Assembly (NCBI RefSeq): GCF_042677865.1
Contig: NZ_JBHUDD010000053.1
Span: forward strand, 72,253-136,252
Source: Lutimaribacter salitolerans
GTDB taxonomy: Bacteria > Pseudomonadota > Alphaproteobacteria > Rhodobacterales > Rhodobacteraceae
Direction: 5' to 3'
DNA: 64,000 nt
The notes under the pieces were generated by a model. It was not told where the DNA came from. It saw only the letters and a list, made by a program, of their open reading frames with translations, and ran no database searches. Shown one piece after another: positions 41,729 through 50,762 of the stretch. The position numbers were made by a program, and so were the translations under genes. Positions within the stretch are counted from its first letter, which is position 1, and every line of letters starts with the position of its first letter.

Positions 41729-42994
41729 TTAGCTGCGGCCTTTCCAGGGCACCAGCCAGCGTTCGGCCATGCGGAACAGAATGTCGATGCCATAGCCGAT
41801 CACCCCGATCAGGATGATCCCCATCAGCACCACGTCGGTCAGCTGGAACCGGCTGGCGACCATGATCATCATGCCCGCGCCCTTTTCCGCCGCCACCAGT
41901 TCGGCGGCCACCACCGTGCCCCAGCACACGCCCATGGCAACCCGCGCGCCGGTGAAGATCTCGGGCAGGCTGTTGGGAATGATCACGTGGCGCAGGATCT
42001 GCCATTTGCTGGCCCCCAGCGAATAGGCGGCATGCACCTTGGTGATGTTGACCCCCGACACACCGGCGCGCGCCGAGATCGTCATGATCCAGAGGGCTGC
42101 GAGAAACAGCAGGATGATCTTGCCGCTCTCGCCAATCCCCGCCCAGATGATCACCAGCGGGATCAGCGCAAGGGGCGGCACCGGGCGCATGAATTCGACG
42201 ATGGGATCGAACCAGCCGCGAAACCAGTCACTCAGGCCCATGGCATAGCCCAGCGGGATGCCCACCGCCGCGCCAAGGATGAAGCCAAGCACGACGCGGT
42301 ACAGCGACCAGCCCAGGTGCTCCCACAGGGTGAAGTTCTGATAGCCGGTGCTGGCGATCTCGGCCACCCGCGCTACCACGGCCTCGGGCGGGGGCAGCCA
42401 GATCGGCTCCATCTGCCACCCCTTGGGCGGCTCGTAGTTGAGCGACCCCTTGGACGTGACGGCAACGCGCCCGGCATCGGTGCGGACCTCGCCACCCGCC
42501 TCCACCGGCTGACCGTCGATGGCGACAATGCGCGCGCCATCGTCGCGGGTGATCTGGTCATTGGCGTCAAAGATCAGCAGCTTCGAGCGCCACGCCGCGA
42601 CGGTGAGCGTGTCATTTCGTGCAAAGCCCTCGCCGGGGTCGATGTCACGATCCTCGGCGCTTTCGCCGCGGTTGTGGACACGGATGAACACGGTGGCGTC
42701 GTCACGGCTGCCGTCCGGGGCCTCGACGGTATAGGTGAACTGCGTGTCGCCGACAAAGGGACCGGGCGCATGGACCGGCACCCAGTTGCTGCCGGTGAAC
42801 GCCCCCCAGAGCAGGAATATAGTGACCACGGAAATCACGCTGGCCCAGCGATCGGGGCGCACCGCGCTTTCGTCGCCGAAGGTCACGGTCTTGAGCGACG
42901 AGAAATCGCGCCGTTCGGTCAGGCGGCGCGCGCCCAGACGGACGATGACGAAAGCGGCGATGAAGATGCCGATATAGAGGACAAGGATGGTCAT
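41729..42994 (-). CDS. tauC: Taurine ABC transporter permease TauC with large extracytoplasmic insert
   Basis: Permease of the SsuC/TauC family. Residues about 225-415 form the usual domain, with the ATPase-contact loop GASKWQILRHVIIPNSLPEI. Unusually, residues 1-200 add two membrane helices (about 2-19 and 50-66) and a roughly 130-residue loop (about 70-200) predicted to face the periplasm; standard TauC proteins have about 270 residues. The start overlaps the tauB stop (ATGA). Context with tauA, tauB, tpa and xsc gives the taurine assignment. Confidence 0.85.
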   Translation of the reverse strand: MTILVLYIGIFIAAFVIVRLGARRLTERRDFSSLKTVTFGDESAVRPDRWASVISVVTIFLLWGAFTGSNWVPVHAPGPFVGDTQFTYTVEAPDGSRDDATVFIRVHNRGESAEDRDIDPGEGFARNDTLTVAAWRSKLLIFDANDQITRDDGARIVAIDGQPVEAGGEVRTDAGRVAVTSKGSLNYEPPKGWQMEPIWLPPPEAVVARVAEIASTGYQNFTLWEHLGWSLYRVVLGFILGAAVGIPLGYAMGLSDWFRGWFDPIVEFMRPVPPLALIPLVIIWAGIGESGKIILLFLAALWIMTISARAGVSGVNITKVHAAYSLGASKWQILRHVIIPNSLPEIFTGARVAMGVCWGTVVAAELVAAEKGAGMMIMVASRFQLTDVVLMGIILIGVIGYGIDILFRMAERWLVPWKGRS

Positions 42995-43800
42995 GCCTGC
43001 TCGCCTTCGCCACGGCCCATGATCTCTTCTTCCATGTCCCAGATCATACCCAGTATTTCTTCGCGCCGCTGGCCGAATTCAGGGTGTTTCTTGACCTCGC
43101 GCAGGTCCTGCCCCACGCCCATGTCGGCAAAGGGCAGGTTGTAATCCATATGGATGCGCCCCGGACGCGGGGCCATGACCAGCAGGCGTTCGCCCAGCAA
43201 CAGCGCCTCTTCCACGGAATGGGTGATCAGGATGATGGTCTTGCCTGTCTCCTTCCACAGCTTCAGGACCAGCCCCTGCATCTTTTCGCGGGTCAGCGCA
43301 TCCAGCGCGCCCAGCGGCTCGTCCATCAGGATCACATCGGGGTCATTGGCCAGACAGCGCGCCAGCGCCACGCGCTGCTGCATGCCGCCCGACAGCTCGT
43401 AGATCGCCTTTTCCTTGAAATCGCGCAGGCCGACGACATTCAGCAGGTGATCCACCTCGGCACCATACTCCGACGCGCGCCGCCCGGCCATGCGCGGACC
43501 GAAACTGACGTTGTCGCGCACGTTCATCCATTCGAACAGCGCGCCCTGCTGGAACACCATGCCGCGTTCGGCGTCCGGCCCCTTGACCGCGTGGCCGTTC
43601 AGGGTGATGCGCCCTTGGGTCGGGGCCAGAAACCCCGCGAGGATGTTCAAAAGCGTGGTCTTGCCGCAGCCCGACGGCCCCAGCACCGACAGCAGTTCGC
43701 CGGGGTTGAGGGTCAGCGACACGTCCTGCAACGCCTGCACATGCCCGCCGTTCGGCAGATCGAACCGCATGGAGATGTTTTCGATGGAAAGCCCGGTCAT
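42991..43800 (-). CDS. tauB: Taurine ABC transporter ATP-binding protein TauB
   Basis: ABC ATPase of 269 residues of the nitrate/sulfonate/taurine group. Motifs: Walker A GPSGCGKTT, Q-loop in MVFQQGALFEW, signature LSGGMQQRVALARCL, Walker B VILMDEPLGALD, H-loop in TIILITHS. It powers TauC. The start at 43800 begins MTGLSIENISMRF; ATG 43839 would add 13 residues. Overlapping start and stop with tauC. Confidence 0.94.
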   Translation of the reverse strand: MTGLSIENISMRFDLPNGGHVQALQDVSLTLNPGELLSVLGPSGCGKTTLLNILAGFLAPTQGRITLNGHAVKGPDAERGMVFQQGALFEWMNVRDNVSFGPRMAGRRASEYGAEVDHLLNVVGLRDFKEKAIYELSGGMQQRVALARCLANDPDVILMDEPLGALDALTREKMQGLVLKLWKETGKTIILITHSVEEALLLGERLLVMAPRPGRIHMDYNLPFADMGVGQDLREVKKHPEFGQRREEILGMIWDMEEEIMGRGEGEQA

Positions 43801-43863
43801 TGCCTGCCTTTTCTTGTCGTTGACCGGGCGCGCCGCCACCTGCTGACGCGCCCGGGCCGGTGA

Positions 43864-44859
43864 TCACATGCCTTGCGCCGACGCCAGCGGGCCGGTGTTG
43901 ACATGGGTTTCATAGCTGTCCAGCGCGGCACCGATGCTGCCGGCCTCGACAAACACATCGGCCACGCCCTTCATGAACTCCTGCGCGCCACCGCCCAGCC
44001 ATTTGGCGGTCAACTGATCCTCGACCGTGGGAAAGACGAAGGTGTCGATGGTGGTGGCGGTGGCGTCCATATCCATGCCGCTGTCCTGTGCGATGACCGG
44101 CAGCATGGTGTCGCGGTTGGCCGGATCGGCCCACATCGCGTTGGCATCCGCCGTCACTTTCAGGAAGGCCGCCACAAGTTCGGGGTTCTCCGCCACAAAG
44201 GACGACGGCCCCGAGGTGACGTCGAAAACCAGAATGCCCAGGTCTTCCTTCTCCGCACCGGTCAGCAGGACATTGCCATGCTCTTCGGCGCGGCGCAGCG
44301 ACCCGCCCCAGCCGCAGAACATGTCGACAGCCCCCTGCGCGATGGCGGCGGCCCCTTCGGGCGGGGCCATGTTGACGATCTCCATCGACGAGATGTCCAC
44401 GCCGAAATGGGTCATCTGCTTGAGGTATCCGTAATGCGCGGCGGTGCCCAGCGGCACGGCCACCTTCTTGCCCGCCAGTTCGTCCGCGCTGTCCTTGTCG
44501 ATTTCCAGATCGGCGCGCACCACGCAGTTGTCGTTGTCGGCATAGCTGACCGCCACATCGACGATCTGCAGGTCCTGCCCGGCGCTGGTGGCCACCACGA
44601 AGGGCGGCACGCCCTGCGACACCGACAGGTGCACGTCGCCGCTGGCCATGGCCGCGCTCATCGCGGTGCCGGTGTCAAAGGCGCGCCAGTTGACGGTGAC
44701 GCCCAGCGCCTCGTCATAGGTGCCCTGTACCTTGGCGTACTGGAACGGCATCGGCCATTCCAGGAAATAGGCCACGGTGATCTCGTCCATCGCCTGTGCG
44801 GCACCGGTCATCAGCGCCAGCGCGGCTGCGGCGGATGTCAGCCTGGATGTCAGCTTCAT
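43864..44859 (-). CDS. tauA: Taurine ABC transporter substrate-binding protein TauA
   Basis: Periplasmic binding protein of 331 residues with a Sec signal peptide ending at AQA (about 22). The mature start ITVAYFLEWPMPFQYAKVQG and AMASGDVHLSVSQGVPPFVV match the TauA family. First gene of tauABC, transcribed away from tpa, with a 416-base shared control region in between. AAGGAG-like pairing before the ATG is weak; the start is chosen because the signal peptide begins there. Confidence 0.92.
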   Translation of the reverse strand: MKLTSRLTSAAAALALMTGAAQAMDEITVAYFLEWPMPFQYAKVQGTYDEALGVTVNWRAFDTGTAMSAAMASGDVHLSVSQGVPPFVVATSAGQDLQIVDVAVSYADNDNCVVRADLEIDKDSADELAGKKVAVPLGTAAHYGYLKQMTHFGVDISSMEIVNMAPPEGAAAIAQGAVDMFCGWGGSLRRAEEHGNVLLTGAEKEDLGILVFDVTSGPSSFVAENPELVAAFLKVTADANAMWADPANRDTMLPVIAQDSGMDMDATATTIDTFVFPTVEDQLTAKWLGGGAQEFMKGVADVFVEAGSIGAALDSYETHVNTGPLASAQGM

Positions 44860-45275
44860 GTGTCGTCTCCCGTTGGTCTTTTGTTTGTCCGTCCGGCCTG
44901 CGCCGCACCCTTGGGCCTGCGCGGGGCGGATCTGTTTTGTCTGCACGCGTGGCGGCGCTGTGGGTGAAAAAATCCTGCCACGCCCGTTTATGGGACGGGA
45001 AAACCCGATTCCGATCAATGGTTTTGCGCCTGTTTCGCAGGCGATGCCCGAAAATTCGGCAGCACCCCGGGGATCGCGGCGGCGCAAAACCCGTGTGATT
45101 TCCATCGAGTCTGGCAAGGATTTCAGCAGGTGCCGCCGGTGGCGCAAAGATCTGGCGCTATCAGCGCGTCCGATCTGGTCCTATTTTTCCAAACGCGGGC
45201 AGAGTGTGATAAGTTCAGACAAAACCCGCGTAGCGCGCGGCGTTTCCCCGTTTCCCAAGATATGCGGAGCACACC
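44860..45275. promoter_or_regulatory. Divergent tauABC / tpa control region with candidate TauR direct repeats
   Basis: A 416-base gap with no gene. ATCTGGCGCTAT (45150-45161) and ATCTGGTCCTAT (45173-45184) are direct repeats 23 bases apart. A weak -35 (TTTTCC, 45185-45190) and a -10 (TGATAA, 45207-45212) with a 16-base spacer follow directly, then the tpa start at 45276. MocR-type regulators such as TauR typically bind direct repeats next to -35, so these fit activation of tpa. I saw no equally clear site for tauABC. Confidence 0.55.
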
Positions 45276-46667
45276 ATGGACGGAACATTCGACAACGACC
45301 TGACCAAGATCGAGGACATGGACCGCGCCCATGTCTGGCACCACCTGATGCAGCACAAGCCGCTGGAAACCGGCGCGCCGCGCATCATCGTCGAGGGCAA
45401 GGGCATCCATGTCTGGGACCAGCACGGGCGGCAGCATCTCGACGGTGTCTCGGGCGGGGTCTGGACCGTGAACGTGGGCTATGGCCGCGAAAGCATCGCC
45501 AATGCGGTGCGCGACCAGTTGATCAAGATGAACTATTTCGCAGGCTCCACCGGGTCGATCCCTGGTGCCATGTTCTCGGAGCGGCTGATCTCCAAGATGC
45601 CGGGGATGAGCCGGGTGTATTACACCAACTCGGGCTCCGAGGCGAACGAGAAGGCCTTTAAGATGATCCGCCAGATCGCGCACAAACGCCATGGCGGCAA
45701 GAAGACCAAGATCCTGTACCGCGACCGCGATTACCACGGCTCGACCATCGGGGCGATGAGCGCCGGCGGTCAGGATGAGCGCAACGCGCAATACGGCCCC
45801 TTTGCCCCCGATTTCATCCGCGTCCCGCATTGCATGGAATACCGCAAGCATGAACAGGACGGCGCGCCCGAAGAGAACTATGGCGAGTGGGCCGCCGAGC
45901 AGATCGAACAGGTGATCCTGCGCGAAGGCCCCGATACGGTGGGCGGGCTGTGTCTTGAACCCGTGACGGCTGGCGGTGGCGTCATCACCCCGCCCGAGGG
46001 GTATTGGCAGAAGGTGCAGGAAATCTGCCGCAAGTACGACGTGCTGCTGCATATCGACGAGGTCGTCTGCGGCGTGGGCCGCACCGGCACCGAATGGTTC
46101 GGCTATCAGCACTACGGCATCGAGCCGGATTTCGTGACCATGGCCAAGGGTGTGGCATCGGGCTATGCCGCCATCGCCTGCTGCGTCACGACCGAACGGG
46201 TGTTCGACATGTTCAAGGATGACGTCGAAGACCCGTTGAACTATTTCCGCGACATTTCCACCTTTGGCGGCTGCACCGCCGGCCCCGCGGCGGCGCTGGA
46301 AAACATGCGCATCATCGAGGATGAGGGGCTGCTGGAAAACACCACGCGGATGGGCGATTACATGCTGGATCAGCTGTGGGCGCTGGCCGACAAGCACAAG
46401 GTCATTGGCGATGTGCGCGGCAAGGGTCTGTTTCTGGGCGTCGAGCTGGTGGCCGATCGCGACACGCGCGACCCCGTGGCCGAAAAGCTGGCGCAGAAGG
46501 TGGTTGCGGAATGCAACGCGCAGGCGGTCATCATCGGCGTCACCAACCGCTCGATCCCCGGCAAGAACAACACCCTGTGCTACAGCCCCGCGCTGATCGC
46601 CACCAAGGATCACATCGACGAGCTGGTGACGGCAACCGACGTGGCGCTGACCCGCGTCTTCGGCTGA
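45276..46667 (+). CDS. tpa: Taurine:pyruvate aminotransferase
   Basis: PLP class III aminotransferase converting taurine and pyruvate to sulfoacetaldehyde and alanine. The 463 residues include YTNSGSEANEKAFKMIRQIA, the cofactor aspartate in LLHIDEVVCGVGRTG, the PLP lysine Lys291 in FVTMAKGVASGYAA, and STFGGCTAGPAAAL. The gene lies between tauABC and tauR/xsc, the classic Tpa context. GGAGCACACC precedes the ATG. A REP-type inverted repeat and then an intrinsic terminator follow. Confidence 0.94.
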   Translation: MDGTFDNDLTKIEDMDRAHVWHHLMQHKPLETGAPRIIVEGKGIHVWDQHGRQHLDGVSGGVWTVNVGYGRESIANAVRDQLIKMNYFAGSTGSIPGAMFSERLISKMPGMSRVYYTNSGSEANEKAFKMIRQIAHKRHGGKKTKILYRDRDYHGSTIGAMSAGGQDERNAQYGPFAPDFIRVPHCMEYRKHEQDGAPEENYGEWAAEQIEQVILREGPDTVGGLCLEPVTAGGGVITPPEGYWQKVQEICRKYDVLLHIDEVVCGVGRTGTEWFGYQHYGIEPDFVTMAKGVASGYAAIACCVTTERVFDMFKDDVEDPLNYFRDISTFGGCTAGPAAALENMRIIEDEGLLENTTRMGDYMLDQLWALADKHKVIGDVRGKGLFLGVELVADRDTRDPVAEKLAQKVVAECNAQAVIIGVTNRSIPGKNNTLCYSPALIATKDHIDELVTATDVALTRVFG

Positions 46668-46680
46668 CCGTTCGGTCATG

Positions 46681-46736
46681 GGGGTGGGTTGGCACCCACC
46701 CTACCGACCCCCGTAGGGTGGGTGCCAACCCACCCC
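46681..46736. repeat. Perfect 24-base inverted repeat behind tpa (REP/BIME-like, repeat family 3, copy 3)
   Basis: Arms at 46681-46704 and 46713-46736 are perfect complements around an 8-base loop. Each arm is itself a hairpin (GGGTGGGT, TGGC, ACCCACCC) ending in CCCTAC or GTAGGG. Two REP units in opposite orientation make a BIME-like pair. It has the same GTAGGGTGGG core as 10075-10104 and 14712-14740. Confidence 0.8.
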
Positions 46737-46784
46737 GTGCCTTATCAATCACTCAAGGCCGCGACGTGCCTCTTCGGCCTGACA

Positions 46785-46820
46785 GCCCGCCGGATCATGC
46801 GACCGGCGGGCGTTTTCTTT
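46785..46820 (+). terminator. Rho-independent terminator downstream of tpa
   Basis: GCCCGCCGG and CCGGCGGGC form a perfect 9-base stem around a 9-base loop, followed by GTTTTCTTT. It ends on the last base of the convergent monooxygenase-domain gene. Confidence 0.85.
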
Positions 46821-47167
46821 CAGACGCCATGCGCGGCGCGGCTGTCTTTCGGGGCCTGCGCGCGGCTGTCCATGCCATAGTCGCGGATCACCCCCGCGAC
46901 CCGCAAACGATAGCCCGCGAACATCACGTCACGCCCTTCGCGCTGTGCGCCGCGGTGCTGCGGCAGGTTGCGCCAGGCCTCAAGCGCGGCCTCATCCTCC
47001 CAGAACGAGATGGACAGCAGCTTGCCCGGGGTCGTCAGGCTCTGGAACCGCTCGACGCTGATGAAACCGGGGATGCCTTCGGCCAGCGGGCGCATCCTGG
47101 CGGCCATGTCCAGATACGGCTGTTCCTGCCCTTCGGCGGGGAAAACCTCGAAGATGACGGCGATCAT
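46820..47167 (-). CDS. Antibiotic biosynthesis monooxygenase (ABM) domain protein
   Basis: A 115-residue dimeric ferredoxin-like (ABM/dabb-type) protein, with IAVIFEVFPAEGQEQPYLD, IPGFISVERFQSLTTPGKLL and SFWEDEAALEAWRNLPQH as the family pattern. Members range from quinol monooxygenases to haem-degrading enzymes, and no catalytic assignment is safe. It sits in the taurine cluster between tpa and tauR on the opposite strand, divergent from tauR. I cannot say whether taurine controls it. The start at 47167 is chosen by domain fit. Confidence 0.85.
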   Translation of the reverse strand: MIAVIFEVFPAEGQEQPYLDMAARMRPLAEGIPGFISVERFQSLTTPGKLLSISFWEDEAALEAWRNLPQHRGAQREGRDVMFAGYRLRVAGVIRDYGMDSRAQAPKDSRAAHGV

Positions 47168-47324
47168 GTAACCCTCCTGCATGGTGGCGGGCAGGGTCAA
47201 AGACCTGCCTGCCCGCACCGCTCCTATCCGCAGGGCGCGCCGGTGTCACCCCAAGGCTAACGGAACCGGGCGACCAGCCATAATGCCAGTTTACCACCTC
47301 TGTATATCCAGATAACGTGACCGA

Positions 47325-48779
47325 ATGGCGATCCCGGTGGAAACCTTTTACCTTGATGCGCGCGGGCAGGCGACGTTGCAGGCGCGCATCCAGCAGATGA
47401 TCGCACAGGGCATCCTGTCGGGGCGGTTCCGGCGCGGCGAAAAACTGCCCTCGACCCGGAAGCTGGCCGCGCATCTGGGCGTCAGCCGGATCACAGTGAC
47501 CCTGGCCTATACCGAGCTTGTCGCCTCGGATTACCTGATGTCGCGCGGGCGGTCGGGCTATTTCGTATCCGACAATGCGCCCGAGCCGCCTCCCGTCCCG
47601 GCCCTGACCGTGCCTGCCGACCGGGTGGACTGGACCCGCGCCATCGGCCAGCGGTTCACCGGCGGGGCCGCGCCGGACAAGCCGCTGGACTGGGCGCGCT
47701 ACCCTTACCCGTTCATCTATGGCCAGACCGATGCAAGCCTGTTCGATCACGCCAACTGGCGGCTCTGCGCGGTGCAGACGCTGGGGCAGCGCGATTTCGC
47801 GGCGCTGACCAGCGATCAGTATGATCAGGACGATCCGCAACTGGTGGAGTTCATCGCCCGCCACACCCTGCCCCGGCGCGGCATCATCGCCACCCCGTCG
47901 CAGATCCTGGTCACGATGGGTGCGCAGAACGCGCTGTGGCTGGCGGCGCAGGTGCTGCTGACGCAGCGCAGGCGCGCGGCGGTCGAAGACCCGTGTTACC
48001 CGGCGCTGCGCGACGTGCTGACCCACACGCGCTGCCATCTGTCGGCGGTGCCGGTGGATGGCGACGGGCTGCCGCCCGAGCTGATCCCCGACGGCACCGA
48101 CGTGATCTTCACCACTCCGTCGCACCAGTCGCCCACATCCGCCACCATGCCGCTGGCACGCCGTCATGCCCTGCTGGACCGTGCCCGCGCGCTGGAGGCG
48201 CTGATCGTCGAGGATGACTACGAGTTCGAGATGGCGTTCCTGCGCGCCCCCTCGCCCGCGCTGAAATCGCTGGATGAGGACGGGCGCGTGATCTATGCAG
48301 GCAGCTTTTCCAAGTCGCTGTTTCCGGGGCTGCGGCTGGGCTATCTGGTGGGCTCCGCCCCCTTCATCGCCGAGGCGCGCGCACTGCGGGCCAGCGTCCT
48401 GCGCCATCCACCGGGGCTGATGCAGCGGGCGGCGGCCTATTTCCTGAGCCTTGGCCATTACGACGCGCTGATCCGGCGCACGGCCAGGGCCTATGCCGAG
48501 CGTCGCCACGTGATGGAGGCAGCGATTGCCGCCGAGGGCCTGAGCATCGCGGGGCGCGGCGCGCATGGCGGGTCATCCTTCTGGATGCAGGCCCCCGAGG
48601 ACACGGATACCGATGCTCTGGCGCTGGCGCTGCGCGGCGATGGCGTGCTGATTGAACCCGGGCGGCCGTTCTTTGCGGGCGATGCCCCGCCGGGGCGGTT
48701 CTACCGGCTGGCCTATTCCTCGATCCCGTCCGAGCGGATACCCGAAGGCGTGGCACGGATCGCGCGGGCGATGCGATAG
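47325..48779 (+). CDS. tauR: MocR/GntR-type regulator TauR
   Basis: A 484-residue regulator fusing an N-terminal GntR winged helix (about residues 15-80; LPSTRKLAAHLGVSRITVTL) to an aminotransferase-like effector domain. The PLP lysine is preserved as Lys330 in GSFSKSLFPGLRLGYL, with VEDDYEFE for the cofactor aspartate. In Rhodobacter capsulatus TauR activates taurine use genes. Placement between tpa and xsc supports the call. Candidate direct-repeat sites are in the tpa promoter region. Confidence 0.9.
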   Translation: MAIPVETFYLDARGQATLQARIQQMIAQGILSGRFRRGEKLPSTRKLAAHLGVSRITVTLAYTELVASDYLMSRGRSGYFVSDNAPEPPPVPALTVPADRVDWTRAIGQRFTGGAAPDKPLDWARYPYPFIYGQTDASLFDHANWRLCAVQTLGQRDFAALTSDQYDQDDPQLVEFIARHTLPRRGIIATPSQILVTMGAQNALWLAAQVLLTQRRRAAVEDPCYPALRDVLTHTRCHLSAVPVDGDGLPPELIPDGTDVIFTTPSHQSPTSATMPLARRHALLDRARALEALIVEDDYEFEMAFLRAPSPALKSLDEDGRVIYAGSFSKSLFPGLRLGYLVGSAPFIAEARALRASVLRHPPGLMQRAAAYFLSLGHYDALIRRTARAYAERRHVMEAAIAAEGLSIAGRGAHGGSSFWMQAPEDTDTDALALALRGDGVLIEPGRPFFAGDAPPGRFYRLAYSSIPSERIPEGVARIARAMR

Positions 48780-48902
48780 CCCCTATCTGGCCTTAAGCCA
48801 CGCAACACACTGGCCCTATCGCCCCCCGCCCCAGCCGCTACCCTGCAGCGTAACATCGGCCACAGGCCGAATCCCGATTGCCCCATCCAAGGACCGTGAC
48901 AA

Positions 48903-50678
48903 ATGAAGATGACCACCGAAGAAGCATTCGTCAAAACCCTGCAGATGCATGGCATCGAACATGCGTTCGGCATCATCGGCTCGGCCTTCATGCCGATTTC
49001 CGACCTGTTTCCGCAGGCAGGCATCCAGTTCTGGGACTGCGCGCATGAAGGCTCGGGCGGGATGATGGCCGATGGCTATACCCGCGCGACCGGCAAGATG
49101 AGCATGATGATCGCCCAGAACGGCCCCGGAATCACCAATTTCGTGACGGCGGTGAAAACCGCCTACTGGAACCACACGCCGCTGTTGCTGGTGACCCCTC
49201 AGGCCGCCAACAAGACCATCGGCATGGGCGGGTTTCAGGAGGTCGCGCAGATGGACCTGTTCAAGGACATGGTCGCCTATCAGGAAGAGGTGCGCGACCC
49301 CAGCCGCGTGGCCGAGGTGCTGAACCGCGTGATCCTTCAGGCACGGCGCCATTCGGCCCCGGCCCAGATCAACATGCCACGCGATTACTGGACGCAGGTG
49401 ATCGATATCGACCTGCCCGCCGTGGTCGAATTCGAACGCCCCGGCGGCGGGGATACCGCGATTGCCGAGGCTGCCGCACTGCTGTCGAAGGCGAAGTTCC
49501 CCGTCATCCTGAACGGGGCGGGCGTGGTGCTGGGCGGGGCAATCCCTGACAGCATGGCGCTGGCCGAACGGCTGGATGCGCCGGTCTGCGTGGGCTATCA
49601 GCACAACGATGCCTTTCCGGGCAATCACCCGCTGTTTGCCGGGCCCTTGGGCTACAATGGCTCCAAGGCCGCGATGGAGCTGATTGCCAAGGCGGATGTG
49701 GTGCTGTGCCTTGGCACGCGGCTCAACCCGTTCTCAACCCTGCCGGGATACGGGATCGACTACTGGCCCAAGGATGCCGCCATCATCCAGGTCGATATCA
49801 ACCCCGACCGGATCGGCCTGACCAAACCCGTCAGCGTGGGCATCGTGGGCGATGCGAAGAAGGTGGCGCAGGGCATTTTCGAACGGCTGTCGGACACCGC
49901 AGGCGATGGCGGGCGGATCGAGCGGAAATCGCTGATCGCGCAGACGAAATCGGCCTGGGCGCAGCAACTGGCCAGCATGGACCACGAAGAGGACGACCCC
50001 GGCACCAACTGGAACGCCCGCGCGCGCGCCGACAAGCCCGACTGGATGAGCCCGCGCATGGCCTGGCGCGCGATCCAGTCCGCCCTGCCGCGCGAGGCGA
50101 TCATCAGCAGCGACATCGGCAACAACTGCGCCATCGGCAACGCCTATCCCAGCTTCGAGGAGGGGCGCAAATACCTGGCCCCGGGCCTGTTCGGCCCCTG
50201 CGGCTATGGCCTGCCCAGCATCGTCGGCGCCAAGATCGGCTGCCCCGACGTGCCGGTCGTGGGCTTTGCCGGGGACGGCGCGTTCGGCATCGCGGTGACC
50301 GAACTGACCGCGATCGGCCGCCCGGAATGGCCCGCGATCACCATGGTGGTGTTCCGCAACTACCAATGGGGCGCGGAAAAGCGCAATTCGACGCTGTGGT
50401 ATGACGACAATTTCGTAGGCACCGAACTGGACGATCAGGTCTCTTACGCCGGAATCGCCACCGCCTGCGGCCTGCGGGGCGTGCAGGCCCGCACGATGGA
50501 AGAACTGACCGCCGCTCTGTCATTGGCGATCACCGACCAGATGGAGCACGGCAAGACCACCCTGATCGAGGCGCTGATCAATCAGGAACTCGGCGAGCCG
50601 TTCCGCCGCGACGCGATGATGAAACCCGTGGCCGTCGCGGGCATCAACCGGGGGGATATGCGCCCGCAGGCGGTGTGA
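48903..50678 (+). CDS. xsc: Sulfoacetaldehyde acetyltransferase Xsc
   Basis: Thiamine-diphosphate enzyme that cleaves sulfoacetaldehyde with phosphate into acetyl phosphate and sulfite. The 591 residues start MKMTTEEAFVKTLQMHGIEH, continue with HEGSGGMMADGYTRATGK (cofactor glutamate region) and QEVAQMDLFKDMVAYQEEVR, and have the diphosphate site GFAGDGAFGIAVTELTAIGR. This matches the Xsc family well. Phosphate acetyltransferase (pta), often the next gene, is not here, so acetyl phosphate must be handled elsewhere. Confidence 0.95.
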   Translation: MKMTTEEAFVKTLQMHGIEHAFGIIGSAFMPISDLFPQAGIQFWDCAHEGSGGMMADGYTRATGKMSMMIAQNGPGITNFVTAVKTAYWNHTPLLLVTPQAANKTIGMGGFQEVAQMDLFKDMVAYQEEVRDPSRVAEVLNRVILQARRHSAPAQINMPRDYWTQVIDIDLPAVVEFERPGGGDTAIAEAAALLSKAKFPVILNGAGVVLGGAIPDSMALAERLDAPVCVGYQHNDAFPGNHPLFAGPLGYNGSKAAMELIAKADVVLCLGTRLNPFSTLPGYGIDYWPKDAAIIQVDINPDRIGLTKPVSVGIVGDAKKVAQGIFERLSDTAGDGGRIERKSLIAQTKSAWAQQLASMDHEEDDPGTNWNARARADKPDWMSPRMAWRAIQSALPREAIISSDIGNNCAIGNAYPSFEEGRKYLAPGLFGPCGYGLPSIVGAKIGCPDVPVVGFAGDGAFGIAVTELTAIGRPEWPAITMVVFRNYQWGAEKRNSTLWYDDNFVGTELDDQVSYAGIATACGLRGVQARTMEELTAALSLAITDQMEHGKTTLIEALINQELGEPFRRDAMMKPVAVAGINRGDMRPQAV

Positions 50679-50683
50679 CGTGC

Positions 50684-50732
50684 CAAACTCCATCAGAATG
50701 GAGTTTGCACGCGTTTTCACAGGAAAACGCGT
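50684..50732. repeat. Double hairpin between xsc and exporter gene (repeat family 1, copy 2)
   Basis: The first hairpin (50684-50707) has perfect arms CAAACTCCAT / ATGGAGTTTG around CAGA. The second (50709-50732) has arms ACGCGTTTTC / GAAAACGCGT around ACAG. The second shares CGCGTTTTC and GAAAACGCG with the hairpin at 738-758. In both places a different first hairpin comes just before. Confidence 0.72.
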
Positions 50733-50762
50733 GATCGCGCCCTCGCAGGCCGACACGCCCGA

